Notes: generated from the sequence alone by a model not told the origin. Counted from the stretch's first letter, positions 29,543 through 42,468 are shown. The stretch: 64,000 nt of DNA from Pseudomonas sihuiensis (GCF_900106015.1 NZ_LT629797.1:5146001-5210000); one strand, 5' to 3'. Numbers and translations: made by a program.

Positions 29543-29935
29543 ATGTCGGCGACTCAAAACTACGGCACTGGCCGTCGCAAGACCGCAACCGCGCGCGTTT
29601 TCCTGCGTCCGGGTACTGGTAACATCTCGATCAACAATCGCACCCTGGATACCTTCTTCGGTCGCGAAACTGCTCGCATGGTCGTACGTCAGCCGCTGGA
29701 GCTGACCGAGACCGTCGAGAAGTTCGACATCTTCGTCACCGTTGCTGGTGGTGGTGTCAGTGGTCAAGCTGGTGCCATCCGTCACGGCATCACCCGCGCT
29801 CTGATTGAGTACGACGAAACCCTGCGCAGCCCGCTGCGTAAAGCTGGTTACGTCACTCGCGACGCCCGTGAAGTCGAGCGTAAGAAAGTCGGTCTGCGTA
29901 AAGCGCGTAAGCGTCCGCAGTACTCGAAGCGTTAA
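29543..29935 (+). CDS. rpsI: 30S ribosomal protein S9
   Basis: 130-residue small-subunit protein ending in the conserved basic tail [11 protein letters not shown], whose last residues reach the tRNA in the P site. The N-terminal [15 protein letters not shown] and the [15 protein letters not shown] block are typical. It is translated from the rplM-rpsI operon and followed by a clear intrinsic terminator. Confidence 0.98.
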   Translation: MSATQNYGTGRRKTATARVFLRPGTGNISINNRTLDTFFGRETARMVVRQPLELTETVEKFDIFVTVAGGGVSGQAGAIRHGITRALIEYDETLRSPLRKAGYVTRDAREVERKKVGLRKARKRPQYSKR

Positions 29936-29955
29936 TCGCGACTACGCTTCCAAAA

Positions 29956-29989
29956 GCGCCCAGTTTCCTTACGGAGCTGGGCGTTTTTT
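29956..29989 (+). terminator. Terminator after rpsI
   Basis: Stem CGCCCAG / CTGGGCG with loop TTTCCTTACGGAG, followed by six T residues. Confidence 0.85.
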
Positions 29990-30079
29990 ATGGGCGTGGC
30001 AAAGTGCTGCGACAACGTGCCGCAGACGCGCAAGCCGCACGCGTCAAGGCTTTCGCCAGTCTCTTCGGGGGTAATTACC

Positions 30080-30108
30080 TTGTCAGAAAAGGGGCTTTTC
30101 TTTACCAT
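30080..30108 (+). promoter_or_regulatory. Candidate promoter of petABC
   Basis: TTGTCA (30080-30085) and TACCAT (30103-30108) with 17-base spacing, about 80 bases before petA. The region is AT-rich relative to its surroundings. A small hairpin GGCCTG-AACAA-CAGGCC at 30149-30165 lies in the resulting leader, just before the ribosome-binding site. Confidence 0.4.
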
Positions 30109-30189
30109 TTGGCGAATTTTTTGCGCGGCCCGATTTTTACTTAGTAGAGGCCTGAACAACAGGCCACAAAGCTGATGGGAGACGACTGA

Positions 30190-30783
30190 ATGAGCAATGA
30201 CGGCGTGAATGCAGGCCGGCGTCGCTTCCTGGTTGCAGCCACCTCCGTGGTGGGTGCAGCAGGAGCGGTAGGTGCTGCGACTCCGTTCGTGGGGTCATGG
30301 TTCCCCAGTGCCAAGGCCAAGGCGGCCGGTGCACCGGTGAAGGTGAACGTCAGCAAGATCGAGGCAGGTCAGCAGATGGTTGCTGAGTGGCGCGGTCAGC
30401 CGGTGTTCATCGTGCGCCGTACCGAGGAGATCCTGGCCAATCTGACCAAGATCGAAGGCAGCGTCGCCGATCCCGAGTCCGCTGCCTCCGTGCAGCCGGA
30501 GTACGTGGACAAGAAAACCCGCTCGATCAAACCAGAGCTGCTGATTCTGGTAGGCCTGTGCACCCACCTGGGTTGTGCGCCGTCCTTCCGCCCGGAAGTA
30601 GCCCCGGCAGACTTGGGCCCGGATTGGGTGGGTGGTTATTTCTGCCCTTGCCACGGTTCGCGTTACGACCTCGCCGGTCGCGTGTACAAGGCGCAGCCTG
30701 CACCGCTGAACCTGCCAGTGCCGCCGCACACCTACGAAACGGATGATGTGATCATCATCGGTGTGGACCAGGAGAACGCGTGA
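30190..30783 (+). CDS. petA: Ubiquinol-cytochrome c reductase iron-sulfur subunit (Rieske protein)
   Basis: 197-residue Rieske protein of the cytochrome bc1 complex. It has a twin-arginine type N-terminus (GRRRFLVAA) with one hydrophobic anchor, and the two [2Fe-2S] ligand boxes CTHLGCAPS (about 120-128) and CPCHGSRYD (about 155-163). GGGAGACG upstream provides the ribosome-binding site. Its stop overlaps the petB start by one base (TGATG). It transfers electrons from ubiquinol to cytochrome c1. Confidence 0.96.
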   Translation: MSNDGVNAGRRRFLVAATSVVGAAGAVGAATPFVGSWFPSAKAKAAGAPVKVNVSKIEAGQQMVAEWRGQPVFIVRRTEEILANLTKIEGSVADPESAASVQPEYVDKKTRSIKPELLILVGLCTHLGCAPSFRPEVAPADLGPDWVGGYFCPCHGSRYDLAGRVYKAQPAPLNLPVPPHTYETDDVIIIGVDQENA

Positions 30784-31994
30784 TGAGCAAATTCATGGAA
30801 TGGGTGGATGCGCGCTTCCCCGCCACCAAGATGTGGGAAGACCATCTCTCCAAGTATTACGCCCCGAAGAACTTCAACTTCTTCTATTTCTTCGGCTCGC
30901 TGGCTCTGCTGGTGCTGGTCAACCAGATCGTTACCGGTATCTGGCTGACCATGAGCTTCGAACCTTCGGCTGAAGGCGCGTTCGCCTCCGTCGAATACAT
31001 CATGCGTGACGTCGAGTACGGCTGGATCCTGCGCTACCTGCACTCCACCGGCGCCTCGGCGTTCTTCGTGGTGGTCTACCTGCACATGTTCCGCGGTCTG
31101 CTCTACGGCTCCTACCAGAAGCCGCGCGAGCTGGTGTGGATCTTCGGCATGCTGATCTACCTGGTGCTGATGGCCGAGGCCTTCATGGGCTACCTGCTGC
31201 CCTGGGGCCAGATGTCCTACTGGGGCGCCCAGGTGATCATCTCGCTGTTCGGTGCCATTCCGGTCATCGGCGACGACCTGACCCAGTGGATCCGTGGTGA
31301 CTACCTGATCTCCGGCATCACCCTGAACCGCTTCTTCGCCCTGCACGTGATCGCACTGCCGATCGTTCTGCTTGGCCTGGTCGTACTGCACATCCTGGCG
31401 TTGCACGAAGTCGGTTCGAACAACCCGGATGGCGTCGACATCAAGAAGCTCAAGGACGAGAACGGTGTGCCGCTCGATGGCATCGCCTTCCATCCTTACT
31501 ACACCGTGAAAGATATCGTCGGCGTAGTGGTGTTCCTGTTCGTGTTCTGCTTCGTGGTGTTCTTCTTCCCGGAAATGGGCGGTTACTTCCTCGAGAAGCC
31601 GAACTTCGAAGCGGCGAACCCGTTCAAGACCCCTGAGCACATCGCCCCGGTTTGGTACTTCACGCCGTTCTACGCGATTCTGCGTGCGGTGCCGGACAAG
31701 CTGCTCGGCGTCATCGCCATGGGTGCAGCCATCGCCGTTCTGTTCGTGCTGCCCTGGCTCGACCGTAGCCCGGTCAAATCCATGCGCTACAAGGGTTGGA
31801 TGAGCAAGATCTGGCTGCTGGTGTTCTGCATCTCCTTCGTCATCCTCGGCGTGCTGGGCGTGCTGGCTCCGACTCCGGGTCGTACCCTGCTGTCGCAGGT
31901 GTGCACCTTCCTGTACTTCGCGTACTTCATCCTGATGCCGTTCTACACCAGGATGGAGAAGACCAAACCGGTTCCGGAAAGGGTGACTGGCTGA
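30783..31994 (+). CDS. petB: Ubiquinol-cytochrome c reductase cytochrome b subunit
   Basis: 403-residue full-length cytochrome b with eight or so hydrophobic helices. Family features include STGASAFFVVVYLHMFRGL (heme-ligating histidine region, partly quoted), GQMSYWGAQVI (quinol site), and TPEHIAPVWYFTPFYAILRAVP-type PEW-like motif written PVWY here. The ATG at 30783 overlaps the petA stop; a GTG one codon before is a less likely start. It couples with petC through TGATG. Confidence 0.97.
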   Translation: MSKFMEWVDARFPATKMWEDHLSKYYAPKNFNFFYFFGSLALLVLVNQIVTGIWLTMSFEPSAEGAFASVEYIMRDVEYGWILRYLHSTGASAFFVVVYLHMFRGLLYGSYQKPRELVWIFGMLIYLVLMAEAFMGYLLPWGQMSYWGAQVIISLFGAIPVIGDDLTQWIRGDYLISGITLNRFFALHVIALPIVLLGLVVLHILALHEVGSNNPDGVDIKKLKDENGVPLDGIAFHPYYTVKDIVGVVVFLFVFCFVVFFFPEMGGYFLEKPNFEAANPFKTPEHIAPVWYFTPFYAILRAVPDKLLGVIAMGAAIAVLFVLPWLDRSPVKSMRYKGWMSKIWLLVFCISFVILGVLGVLAPTPGRTLLSQVCTFLYFAYFILMPFYTRMEKTKPVPERVTG

Positions 31995-32773
31995 TGAAAA
32001 AGCTCTTCGCTGCATTTGTTTTCGCTGCGCTGCCGGCTCTGGCCATGGGCGCTGCCAGTAACTATCCGCTGGACAAGGTGGACATCGATCTGCGCGACCA
32101 GGCTGCTCTGCAGGACGGCGCGCGTACGTTCGCCAACTACTGCATGGGCTGCCATGCCGCCCAGTACCAGCGTTACGAGCGTGTTGCCGATGACCTCGGC
32201 ATCCCGCACGAAATCATGCTCGACAATCTGGTGTTCAACGACGCCAAGATCGGTGACCACATGAAGATCGGCATGAAGCCGGACGACGCCAAAGCCTGGT
32301 TCGGTGCGGCGCCGCCTGATCTGACTCTGGTCGCTCGTGTGCGTGGCAACGACTGGCTGTACACCTACCTGCGTACCTTCTACGACGACCCATCCCGTCC
32401 GCTGGGCGCCAACAACAAGGTGTTCCCGAACGTCGGTATGCCGAACGTGCTGGTCAGTCTGCAGGGCAAGCAGGTGATCGGCTGCAAGCAGGTTCAGGTC
32501 GTCACTGATGGCAAGAAGCAGTTCGACCCGCTGACTGGCGCACCGATCACTCACGAAGCCTGCGATCAGCTGACCGTAGAGCCGAATACCGGCAAGCTGA
32601 GCGAGGCCGAGTTCGATGAGAAGATCAAGAACCTGGTGACCTTCCTGGCTTACTCGGCCAACCCGGTCAAGCTGAAGTCCCAGCGCATCGGCACCTATGT
32701 GCTGTTGTACCTGGCGTTCTTCTTCGTGTTCGCCTACCTGCTCAAGCGTGAGTACTGGAAGGACGTGCATTAA
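31994..32773 (+). CDS. petC: Ubiquinol-cytochrome c reductase cytochrome c1 subunit
   Basis: 259-residue cytochrome c1. It has a signal peptide (about residues 1-20), the heme-attachment motif CMGCH (residues 50-54), and a C-terminal membrane anchor ([17 protein letters not shown], about 236-252). The methionine axial ligand is probably in [11 protein letters not shown] or a nearby methionine and was not resolved. The start overlaps the petB stop; the frame opens earlier inside petB, but that part is a shadow. A strong terminator follows before sspA. Confidence 0.97.
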   Translation: MKKLFAAFVFAALPALAMGAASNYPLDKVDIDLRDQAALQDGARTFANYCMGCHAAQYQRYERVADDLGIPHEIMLDNLVFNDAKIGDHMKIGMKPDDAKAWFGAAPPDLTLVARVRGNDWLYTYLRTFYDDPSRPLGANNKVFPNVGMPNVLVSLQGKQVIGCKQVQVVTDGKKQFDPLTGAPITHEACDQLTVEPNTGKLSEAEFDEKIKNLVTFLAYSANPVKLKSQRIGTYVLLYLAFFFVFAYLLKREYWKDVH

Positions 32774-32796
32774 GCCGTTGCAGTTCTCTGCATACA

Positions 32797-32827
32797 CCTG
32801 CGCGCCCTTATGGGCGCGCAGGCTTTT
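32797..32827 (+). terminator. Terminator after petC
   Basis: Eleven-base perfect stem CCTGCGCGCCC / GGGCGCGCAGG with loop TTAT, followed by CTTTTATG. Confidence 0.85.
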
Positions 32828-32878
32828 ATGCTCTGCCATTCCAGGTGGCCACCTTGCGGTGTCGTCACTTGCAACTTC

Positions 32879-32901
32879 AAGAATTGCCTTGGGCAATTCT
32901 T
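32879..32901 (+). promoter_or_regulatory. Perfect 10-bp hairpin in the sspA leader
   Basis: AAGAATTGCC-TTG-GGCAATTCTT sits 39 bases before the sspA ATG. It lacks a following T-run, so it is not an intrinsic terminator. It is a candidate leader structure or operator controlling sspAB. Confidence 0.45.
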
Positions 32902-32940
32902 CGTGTTTCTGCAAAATCAAAAAAAGCGAGGAGGATCGCC

Positions 32941-33558
32941 ATGGCGGTGACCAATAGGTTGACCTGCTACTCCGACCCCGCCGACCACTATTCCCATCGC
33001 GTGCGTCTGGTGCTCGCCGAGAAAGGTGTCAGCGTCGAGATCATCGATGTCGAGCAGGGCCGTTGTCCGCCCAAGCTTGCCGAGGTCAATCCCTATGGCA
33101 GTGTGCCAACGCTGGTCGATCGTGACCTGGCGCTGTACGAATCGTCCGTGGTGATGGAGTATCTGGACGAGCGTTACCCGCATCCACCGCTGCTGCCGGT
33201 CTATCCGGTTGCTCGCGCCAACAGTCGTCTGCTGATGCACCGTATCCAGCGTGACTGGTGCGTGCTGGTCGATCGTATTCTCGACAAGCGCAGCAAGGAG
33301 GCCGAGCGCCAACTGGCGCGCAAGGAGCTGCGCGAGAGCCTGACCGGTGTATCGCCGCTGTTCGCGGACAAGGCATTCTTCCTCAGTGACGAGCTGAGTC
33401 TGGTGGATTGCTGCCTGCTGCCCATTCTCTGGCGTTTGCCGGTTCTGGGTATCGAGTTGCCGCGTCCGGCCAAGCCGCTGCTCGACTATATGGAGCGTCA
33501 GTTCGTCCGTGAGGCCTTTCAGGCCAGTCTTTCTGCTGCCGAGCGCGCGATGCGCTGA
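32941..33558 (+). CDS. sspA: Stringent starvation protein A
   Basis: 205-residue glutathione-S-transferase-fold protein that binds RNA polymerase and redirects transcription in stationary phase and virulence. The N-terminal thioredoxin-like domain ([21 protein letters not shown]) and the helical C-terminal domain have the SspA signature [19 protein letters not shown]. The ATG at 32941 with GAGGAG upstream is the family start; the longer frame from 32845 covers the leader hairpin and is rejected. sspB follows after 13 bases. Confidence 0.96.
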   Translation: MAVTNRLTCYSDPADHYSHRVRLVLAEKGVSVEIIDVEQGRCPPKLAEVNPYGSVPTLVDRDLALYESSVVMEYLDERYPHPPLLPVYPVARANSRLLMHRIQRDWCVLVDRILDKRSKEAERQLARKELRESLTGVSPLFADKAFFLSDELSLVDCCLLPILWRLPVLGIELPRPAKPLLDYMERQFVREAFQASLSAAERAMR

Positions 33559-33571
33559 GAAGGAGGAAACC

Positions 33572-33985
33572 ATGAATTCCAGTCGCCCCTATCTGGTTCG
33601 CGCCCTCTACGAATGGATCGTCGATAACGATTGCACGCCACATTTGCTGGTCAGTGCCGAGTACCCGGGCGTGCAGGTGCCACCAGGCTTCGCCAGTGAT
33701 GGCCAGATCGTGCTCAATGCCTCGCCCAGCGCTGTGCGGCACCTGCATATGGACAATCAGGCGGTGAGCTTCGAAGGGCGCTTCGGTGGCGTTGCGCACA
33801 GCCTGTACATTCCGGCCGCGGCGATCCTGGCGATCTACGCGCGGGAGAACGGTCAAGGTATGGTCTTCGATATGGAGCCGTCGGTTGCGGGTGGTCCAGA
33901 AGAGCCAGAGCCGGATGATGATGGGCCTTCCGGCGGCGAGCCGTCGCGTCCCAGCGGCCGGCCAAGTCTGAAAGTGGTCAAGTGA
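33572..33985 (+). CDS. sspB: ClpXP adaptor protein SspB
   Basis: 137-residue adaptor that delivers ssrA-tagged proteins to ClpXP. The folded domain (about 1-105: YLVRALYEWIVDNDCTPHLLV at the N-terminus, partly quoted) is followed by a flexible acidic, proline/glycine-rich linker and ends with the ClpX-binding tail GRPSLKVVK. AGGAGG precedes the ATG. It is cotranscribed with sspA, and a perfect palindrome follows the stop as a shared terminator with dolP. Confidence 0.95.
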   Translation: MNSSRPYLVRALYEWIVDNDCTPHLLVSAEYPGVQVPPGFASDGQIVLNASPSAVRHLHMDNQAVSFEGRFGGVAHSLYIPAAAILAIYARENGQGMVFDMEPSVAGGPEEPEPDDDGPSGGEPSRPSGRPSLKVVK

Positions 33986-33993
33986 GCAATGAA

Positions 33994-34015
33994 AAGGGCG
34001 CCCATGGGCGCCCTT
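33994..34015. terminator. Perfect 22-bp palindrome between convergent sspB and dolP
   Basis: AAGGGCGCCCATGGGCGCCC followed by TT is fully self-complementary and lies between two convergent stop codons. It probably works as a bidirectional terminator, although the T-runs are short. Confidence 0.7.
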
Positions 34016-34033
34016 GTCGTTTCTGCATTCGAA

Positions 34034-35160
<1,127 letters not shown>

Positions 35161-35182
35161 TTAAACCTTGAATTTACGGCCG

Positions 35183-35542
35183 TCAGGCATCGAAGGCGTT
35201 CTTGATCCAGTCGAGGCGAGTGGCACCGTCGGTACTGATGGCGACCACGTCGAAGCGGCAGGGGTAGCGGGCCCAGCGTGAATGTTGCTGAAGGAAGAGT
35301 TCTGCGGCGATGACCAACTTGCCACGCTTGCGCGCATCGATGCTCTCCAGGGCGCCGCCCCAGGCACTGTGGCGACGGGCGCGGACCTCGACGAATACTA
35401 CTGTATCGCCGTCGAGCATGACCAGATCGAGCTCGCCACGGCGACAGCTCCAGTTCTGTTCGATCAGGCGCAGGCCGTTACGTTCCAGATGCTGGCGAGC
35501 CGCCTGTTCGGCGGCTCGCCCCAGATCGTTGTGTGCGCTCAA
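35183..35542 (-). CDS. yraN: UPF0102 family nuclease-fold protein YraN
   Basis: 119-residue protein of the UPF0102/YraN family. It shows the restriction-endonuclease-like core: RRGELDLVMLDGDTVVFVEVR (partly quoted, about 33-53) with the E...D...ExR-type acidic residues, then ARKRGKLV with the conserved lysine. It lies between lpoA (4-bp overlap with its stop) and gmhA on the minus strand. The function in the cell is not established. Confidence 0.9.
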   Translation of the reverse strand: MSAHNDLGRAAEQAARQHLERNGLRLIEQNWSCRRGELDLVMLDGDTVVFVEVRARRHSAWGGALESIDARKRGKLVIAAELFLQQHSRWARYPCRFDVVAISTDGATRLDWIKNAFDA

Positions 35543-37347
35543 TTGATGCTGTCAGGAAGGCGCTGAACCTGGCCGCCACGGAACTCGGCCCAGGGCAGTT
35601 GGCGCTCGATCCGCTGCGTGGCATTGAGGCTGAGGCTGCCGGACAGGCCGTCGATGCGCGAGTCCGGCAGGGCCTTGAGCTGGCCCAGGCGTGGCGCCAG
35701 GCGGTAGGCGTCGACTCCCATGGCATACAGGCGGCCGAGGCTGCCGCCGGCCTGCGGCCACTGATTGCTGACTTCCTGGCGCAATGGCGCGTGGGCGTCG
35801 AGCAGCCAGGGCGTTTCGCAGAAGCGGATGCCTTCCAGGTCCTGGTACTGGGCCTGGCTATGGGCACCGGTGAACAGGTGCGAGGTGGCGTAGACCGGCA
35901 CGTCGCCGGCGTACTGGAAGGCCAGGGTCGGTTTGATCTGCTGGGCCTGTTGCGGGGTGGCCGCAAGGAAGATGAAGTCGATGTCCTGACGGCGCGCCGG
36001 TTGGGCATCCAGGCTGGTGCCCAGGGTGTTCTGCAGGCGGCGCGCACGAGCTTCACTTTCGCGCAGTTGGAACAGATCGGCGATCTGCCGGGCCAGTTCC
36101 ACCGGCTGGTCGACATGTTCGGCGGCGATCAGGGTACCGCCCTGGGCCTGCCAGCTCTGACGGAAGGCATCCAGTACGCGGTCGCCCCAGTCGCCACGCG
36201 GTACCAGTGCCACGGCGCGGCGCATGCCGTCATTCCAGGCGCGGCGAGCCACTTCGCGGGCTTCGTCCTCGGCGGCCAGGCCGAACTGGAACAGTTGCGC
36301 CGGGCCTTCCTGGCCTGCGTCGCTGTAATTCAGGGCGAGGGTGGTGATTGGCAGTTGTTCGCGGTCGCTGAGCTGCTTGACCAGCGGTTTTTCCAGCGGA
36401 CCGACCACCAGTTGTACGCCATCGGCTTGTGCCTGTTGGTAGAAGGCATCCAGCGAGCCAATCCGGGAGCTGTCGTAGAGCTTGATTTCCGGTGGGTTCT
36501 GCCCGGCCTGCTGAGCTTCGTAATGGGCGGCGAGGAAGCCGTCACGCAGGGCGCGGGCGACACTGGCCAGCTGGCCTTCCTGGGGGAGCAGCAGGGCGAC
36601 GCGGGTCAGCGGCTGGCTGGCCAGTTCGCGCAGTTTTCCCAGTGCTTCGGGCAACTGCTCGGCGGCCGGGTGTTGCGGATTCTGTGCGACCCACTGGTCG
36701 ATGGCTGCTTGCTGCTGTTCGAGGGTGGCACCGCTTTTGGTCGCTCGAGCCAATTCCAGCCAGCCGGCCAGGTCGCTGTCGGCGCCGGCAGAGGTTTGTG
36801 GCGGCAGGCTGGAGACCAGCTCCCAGATGTTCTCGTGGTTGTCGGCGGCGGCCTGGCCGCTCAGCAGCGGTGCGATGAATACGCGCTCGCGGGCGGCGGC
36901 CAGGGTCTGGCCGTCAGCTTCCAGGGCGCGCGCGCGGACCAGTTGGGTGCGGATCTGCTGCTCCACCGGCAGCTCAGCCAGGCGCTCGAAGCTGGGGTGT
37001 TGCAACGCTTTCAGGGCGCTCTTGGGTTGCTTGCGGGCCATTGCCAGCTCGGCCTTCAGGGTGCTGGCGAAGATCTGTTGCGCGGGTTGCAGGCTGGCAA
37101 TGTCGATCTGCTCGAGAATGCGGGTGGCGCGGGCCACATCGTTCTGCTGATAGCTCTGGTCGGCAGCGGACAGGCGCAGCAGGGCAGCCTGTTCCGGCTT
37201 GCTCTCGTCAGCTTGCTGGAGCATCTGCTCGATGCTGGCTTGTGGCGTGCGCGGCAGCTGGCCCAGGTTGTTGGAGGGCGAGCTGGCGCAGGCGGCGAGC
37301 AGGCCGGCCAGGAAAAGAGCAGAAAGAGGGCGCAGGCTAGCGATCAT
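35539..37347 (-). CDS. lpoA: Penicillin-binding protein activator LpoA
   Basis: 602-residue outer-membrane lipoprotein that activates a class A PBP in peptidoglycan synthesis. Signal peptide and lipobox LLAAC (Cys20) from MIASLRPL at 37347; the frame runs eight codons further, but this start matches the lipoprotein signal. The N-terminal half is helical TPR-like (about 40-250) and the C-terminal half is a periplasmic-binding-protein-like fold (about 270-580), the known LpoA layout. It is divergent from rsmI and overlaps yraN by four bases. Confidence 0.9.
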   Translation of the reverse strand: MIASLRPLSALFLAGLLAACASSPSNNLGQLPRTPQASIEQMLQQADESKPEQAALLRLSAADQSYQQNDVARATRILEQIDIASLQPAQQIFASTLKAELAMARKQPKSALKALQHPSFERLAELPVEQQIRTQLVRARALEADGQTLAAARERVFIAPLLSGQAAADNHENIWELVSSLPPQTSAGADSDLAGWLELARATKSGATLEQQQAAIDQWVAQNPQHPAAEQLPEALGKLRELASQPLTRVALLLPQEGQLASVARALRDGFLAAHYEAQQAGQNPPEIKLYDSSRIGSLDAFYQQAQADGVQLVVGPLEKPLVKQLSDREQLPITTLALNYSDAGQEGPAQLFQFGLAAEDEAREVARRAWNDGMRRAVALVPRGDWGDRVLDAFRQSWQAQGGTLIAAEHVDQPVELARQIADLFQLRESEARARRLQNTLGTSLDAQPARRQDIDFIFLAATPQQAQQIKPTLAFQYAGDVPVYATSHLFTGAHSQAQYQDLEGIRFCETPWLLDAHAPLRQEVSNQWPQAGGSLGRLYAMGVDAYRLAPRLGQLKALPDSRIDGLSGSLSLNATQRIERQLPWAEFRGGQVQRLPDSIN

Positions 37348-37469
37348 CGGGTCATCCTGATACTTGAGCAAAACGAGCGGCGATTGTACCCAAGGGGCGA
37401 CATCCGTGCGATGCCGCTGGGGCGGAACCGGCTAGAATGAGCGCTCTTTCAATTAACGAGGTGTTTCCA

Positions 37470-38336
37470 GTGAGTCAGCCCGCCGTCTCAAGCGTCCAGC
37501 CAGGCAGCCTGTATGTGGTCGCCACGCCCATTGGCAACCTGGATGACATCAGCGCGCGGGCGTTGCGAATCTTGCGCGAGGTGGCGCTGATCGCTGCTGA
37601 AGACACCAGGCATTCGGTGCGCCTGCTACAGCATTTTGGAATCGAGACGCCGCTGGCTGCCTGTCACGAACACAATGAGCGCGATCAGGGCGGGCGCTTT
37701 CTGGCGCGCCTTCAGGCCGGTGAGGATGTTGCGCTGATTTCCGATGCGGGCACGCCGCTGATTTCCGACCCGGGTTACCACCTGGTGCGCCAGGCACGCG
37801 CCGCGGGGATTGCGGTGGTGCCGGTGCCGGGCGCCTGTGCCCTGATCGCCGCGCTGTCGGCTGCCGGTCTGCCCTCGGATCGTTTCATCTTCGAAGGTTT
37901 TCTGCCGGCCAAGGCGGCGGGACGCCGTGCGCGTCTGGAGCAGGTGCGAGAAGAGCCACGCACGCTGATCTTCTATGAGGCGCCACACCGTATTCTCGAG
38001 TGCCTGGAGGACATGCGCGAAGTCTTTGGCGGGGATCGCCCGGCATTGCTGGCGCGTGAGCTGACCAAGACCTTCGAGACTCTGCAGGGGCTGCCGCTGG
38101 CCGAACTGTGCGAGTGGGTGGGCGCAGACAGCAATCAGCAGCGCGGCGAGTGCGTGGTGCTGGTGGCAGGCTGGCAGGCGCCGGAAGGCGAGGACGCAGT
38201 CAGTGCCGACGCCCTGCGCGTGCTCGATCTATTGATGGCGGAAATGCCGCTCAAGCGCGCAGCGGCGCTGGCGGCGGAGATTACCGGGGTGCGCAAGAAT
38301 CTGCTTTACCAAGTCGCCTTGGAGCGCAAGGCCTAG
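37470..38336 (+). CDS. rsmI: 16S rRNA 2'-O-methyltransferase RsmI
   Basis: SAM-dependent methyltransferase modifying C1402 of 16S rRNA. It has the tetrapyrrole-methylase fold: [15 protein letters not shown] at the start, [30 protein letters not shown] and [20 protein letters not shown] chose the GTG at 37470, preceded by GAGGTG, which gives 288 residues and fits the family. An ATG at 37437 would add 11 residues and is also possible. It is divergent from lpoA. Confidence 0.92.
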   Translation: MSQPAVSSVQPGSLYVVATPIGNLDDISARALRILREVALIAAEDTRHSVRLLQHFGIETPLAACHEHNERDQGGRFLARLQAGEDVALISDAGTPLISDPGYHLVRQARAAGIAVVPVPGACALIAALSAAGLPSDRFIFEGFLPAKAAGRRARLEQVREEPRTLIFYEAPHRILECLEDMREVFGGDRPALLARELTKTFETLQGLPLAELCEWVGADSNQQRGECVVLVAGWQAPEGEDAVSADALRVLDLLMAEMPLKRAAALAAEITGVRKNLLYQVALERKA

Positions 38337-38357
38337 GGCATTCTCTGTCGGTCTGGC

Positions 38358-38386
38358 TTGCAGCTTGCCATCACGCCCGGTACCCT
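38358..38386 (+). promoter_or_regulatory. Candidate rnpB promoter
   Basis: TTGCAG (38358-38363) and TACCCT (38381-38386) with 17-base spacing, ending seven bases before the deduced RNase P RNA 5' end; the discriminator is GC-rich, as in stable-RNA promoters. Confidence 0.5.
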
Positions 38387-38393
38387 TGCCGGC

Positions 38394-38741
38394 GGAGAGT
38401 CGATCGGACAGTCGCTGCCTTCGCAAGAAGGGGGAGGAAAGTCCGGGCTCCATAGGGCGGAGTGCCAGGTAACGCCTGGGAGGCGTGAGCCTACGGAAAG
38501 TGCCACAGAAAATAACCGCCTAAGCGTCTCGGCGCCGGTAAGGGTGAAAAGGTGCGGTAAGAGCGCACCGCACGGCTGGCAACAGTCCGTGGCTAGGTAA
38601 ACCCCACTCGGAGCAAGACCAAATAGGGTTCCATCGGCGTGGCCCGCGCTGGAACCGGGTAGGTTGCTAAAGGCGTGCAGTGATGTACGCCGTAGAGGAA
38701 TGACTGTCCTCGACAGAACCCGGCTTACAGATCGACTCTCC
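38394..38741 (+). ncRNA. rnpB: RNase P RNA (type A)
   Basis: Catalytic RNA that matures tRNA 5' ends. The P1 helix is formed by GGAGAGTCGATC at the 5' end and GATCGACTCTCC at 38730-38741. Universal blocks are present: GAGGAAAGTCCGGGCTCC (38434-38451), CCACAGAAAATAACCGCC, GGTAAGGGTGAAAAGGTGC with GGTAAGAGCGCACCG, and CAGAACCCGGCTTACAG near the 3' end. Size about 350 nt fits the bacterial type A form. It sits between rsmI and mraZ. Confidence 0.95.
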
Positions 38742-38946
38742 TCCTTCCTTTCTCGCGTTGTGCTTCTATCTCCCTCCCGTCTGATACCGAAAAATTCTTA
38801 CTCTTAACAAATTACTTTAAGTTCGAATTTCAGCTGGCTGGAATGGTTGAGATTTATCTGTCCAAAGCCGGTTCCGGCATCCCTTTTCCCCTCGCTTTTG
38901 TTCGCTAAATCTCCGTCCTGTAAGGATTTTTCCCTTCTGGAGCGCC
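38742..38946. other. AT-rich non-coding region between rnpB and the mra promoter
   Basis: About 200 bases, much richer in A and T than the rest of the window, with runs such as AAAAATTCTTACTCTTAAC. No gene is supported; a 72-codon frame on the minus strand lacks a good start and family features. It may hold upstream promoter or regulator sites for the dcw cluster, or the 3' trailer of rnpB. Confidence 0.5.
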
Positions 38947-38976
38947 TTGACGGTGGGGCGTGCGCGTTCCTATAGT
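38947..38976 (+). promoter_or_regulatory. Promoter of the dcw cluster (Pmra)
   Basis: TTGACG (38947-38952) and TATAGT (38971-38976), 18 bases apart, about 75 bases upstream of mraZ. It is the best sigma-70 promoter match in the region and is followed directly by four MraZ-type repeats. Confidence 0.75.
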
Positions 38977-38984
38977 GTGCGCAA

Positions 38985-39019
38985 GTGGTGAAAAGTGGCA
39001 TGAAGTGGGTTTTTATGGG
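38985..39019 (+). promoter_or_regulatory. MraZ operator: four repeats with 10-bp period
   Basis: GTGGT (38985), GTGGC (38995), GTGGG (39005) and ATGGG (39015) recur at exact 10-base steps in the early transcribed leader of mraZ. MraZ of the family binds closely spaced TGGGN/GTGG repeats at this place and represses its own operon. Confidence 0.78.
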
Positions 39020-39051
39020 CAAGGAAAGCTAATTACAGGGGAAGCGCAGCC

Positions 39052-39507
39052 GTGTTTCGCGGAGCTAACGCCATCAGTCTCGACGCCAAAGGGCGCCTCG
39101 CGATGCCGAGTCGGTATCGTGACGAGCTCGTTTCGCGTTGTGCAGGCCAGCTCATCGTAACCATCGACATCAATGACCCCTGCCTGAACATCTATCCCCT
39201 GGTCGAGTGGGAGCGGATCGAGGAAAAGCTCAGCGTGCTGGCCTCTCTGGATGAGAAGAACCGGATCCTGCAGCGCCTGCTGGTGGGGAACGCGGTAGAT
39301 CTCGAAATGGACGGCAGTGCGCGCATCCTGATCCCGCCGCGCCTGCGTGAGCACGTCAAGCTGGACAAGCACGCAATGCTGGTCGGCCACCTGAACAAGT
39401 TCCAGTTGTGGGATGAAGAAACCTGGAATGCCCAAGCTGCAAACGACCTGGCCGCCATCAAGCTGCCGGGAGCCCTTTCCGATGAACTGCGTAGCCTGAT
39501 CCTGTGA
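39052..39507 (+). CDS. mraZ: Transcriptional regulator MraZ
   Basis: 151-residue regulator at the head of the division and cell wall cluster; MraZ has an AbrB-like fold with two SpoVT-AbrB repeats (about 5-50 and 80-125), visible as [20 protein letters not shown] and [14 protein letters not shown]. The start is GTG at 39052 with AGGGGAAG upstream. It is expected to bind the 10-bp-spaced repeats just before it. Its stop overlaps the start region of rsmH. Confidence 0.94.
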   Translation: MFRGANAISLDAKGRLAMPSRYRDELVSRCAGQLIVTIDINDPCLNIYPLVEWERIEEKLSVLASLDEKNRILQRLLVGNAVDLEMDGSARILIPPRLREHVKLDKHAMLVGHLNKFQLWDEETWNAQAANDLAAIKLPGALSDELRSLIL

Positions 39508-39509
39508 CC

Positions 39510-42467
<2,958 letters not shown>

Positions 42468-42468
<1 letters not shown>

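Noticed and set aside
35533..37440. 635-codon frame antisense to lpoA
   Set aside because: lpoA has a clear lipobox and LpoA domain layout; the plus-strand translation has no recognisable features.
38804..39022. 72-codon minus-strand frame between rnpB and mraZ
   Set aside because: It would run through the mraZ promoter and MraZ repeats and shows no family features.
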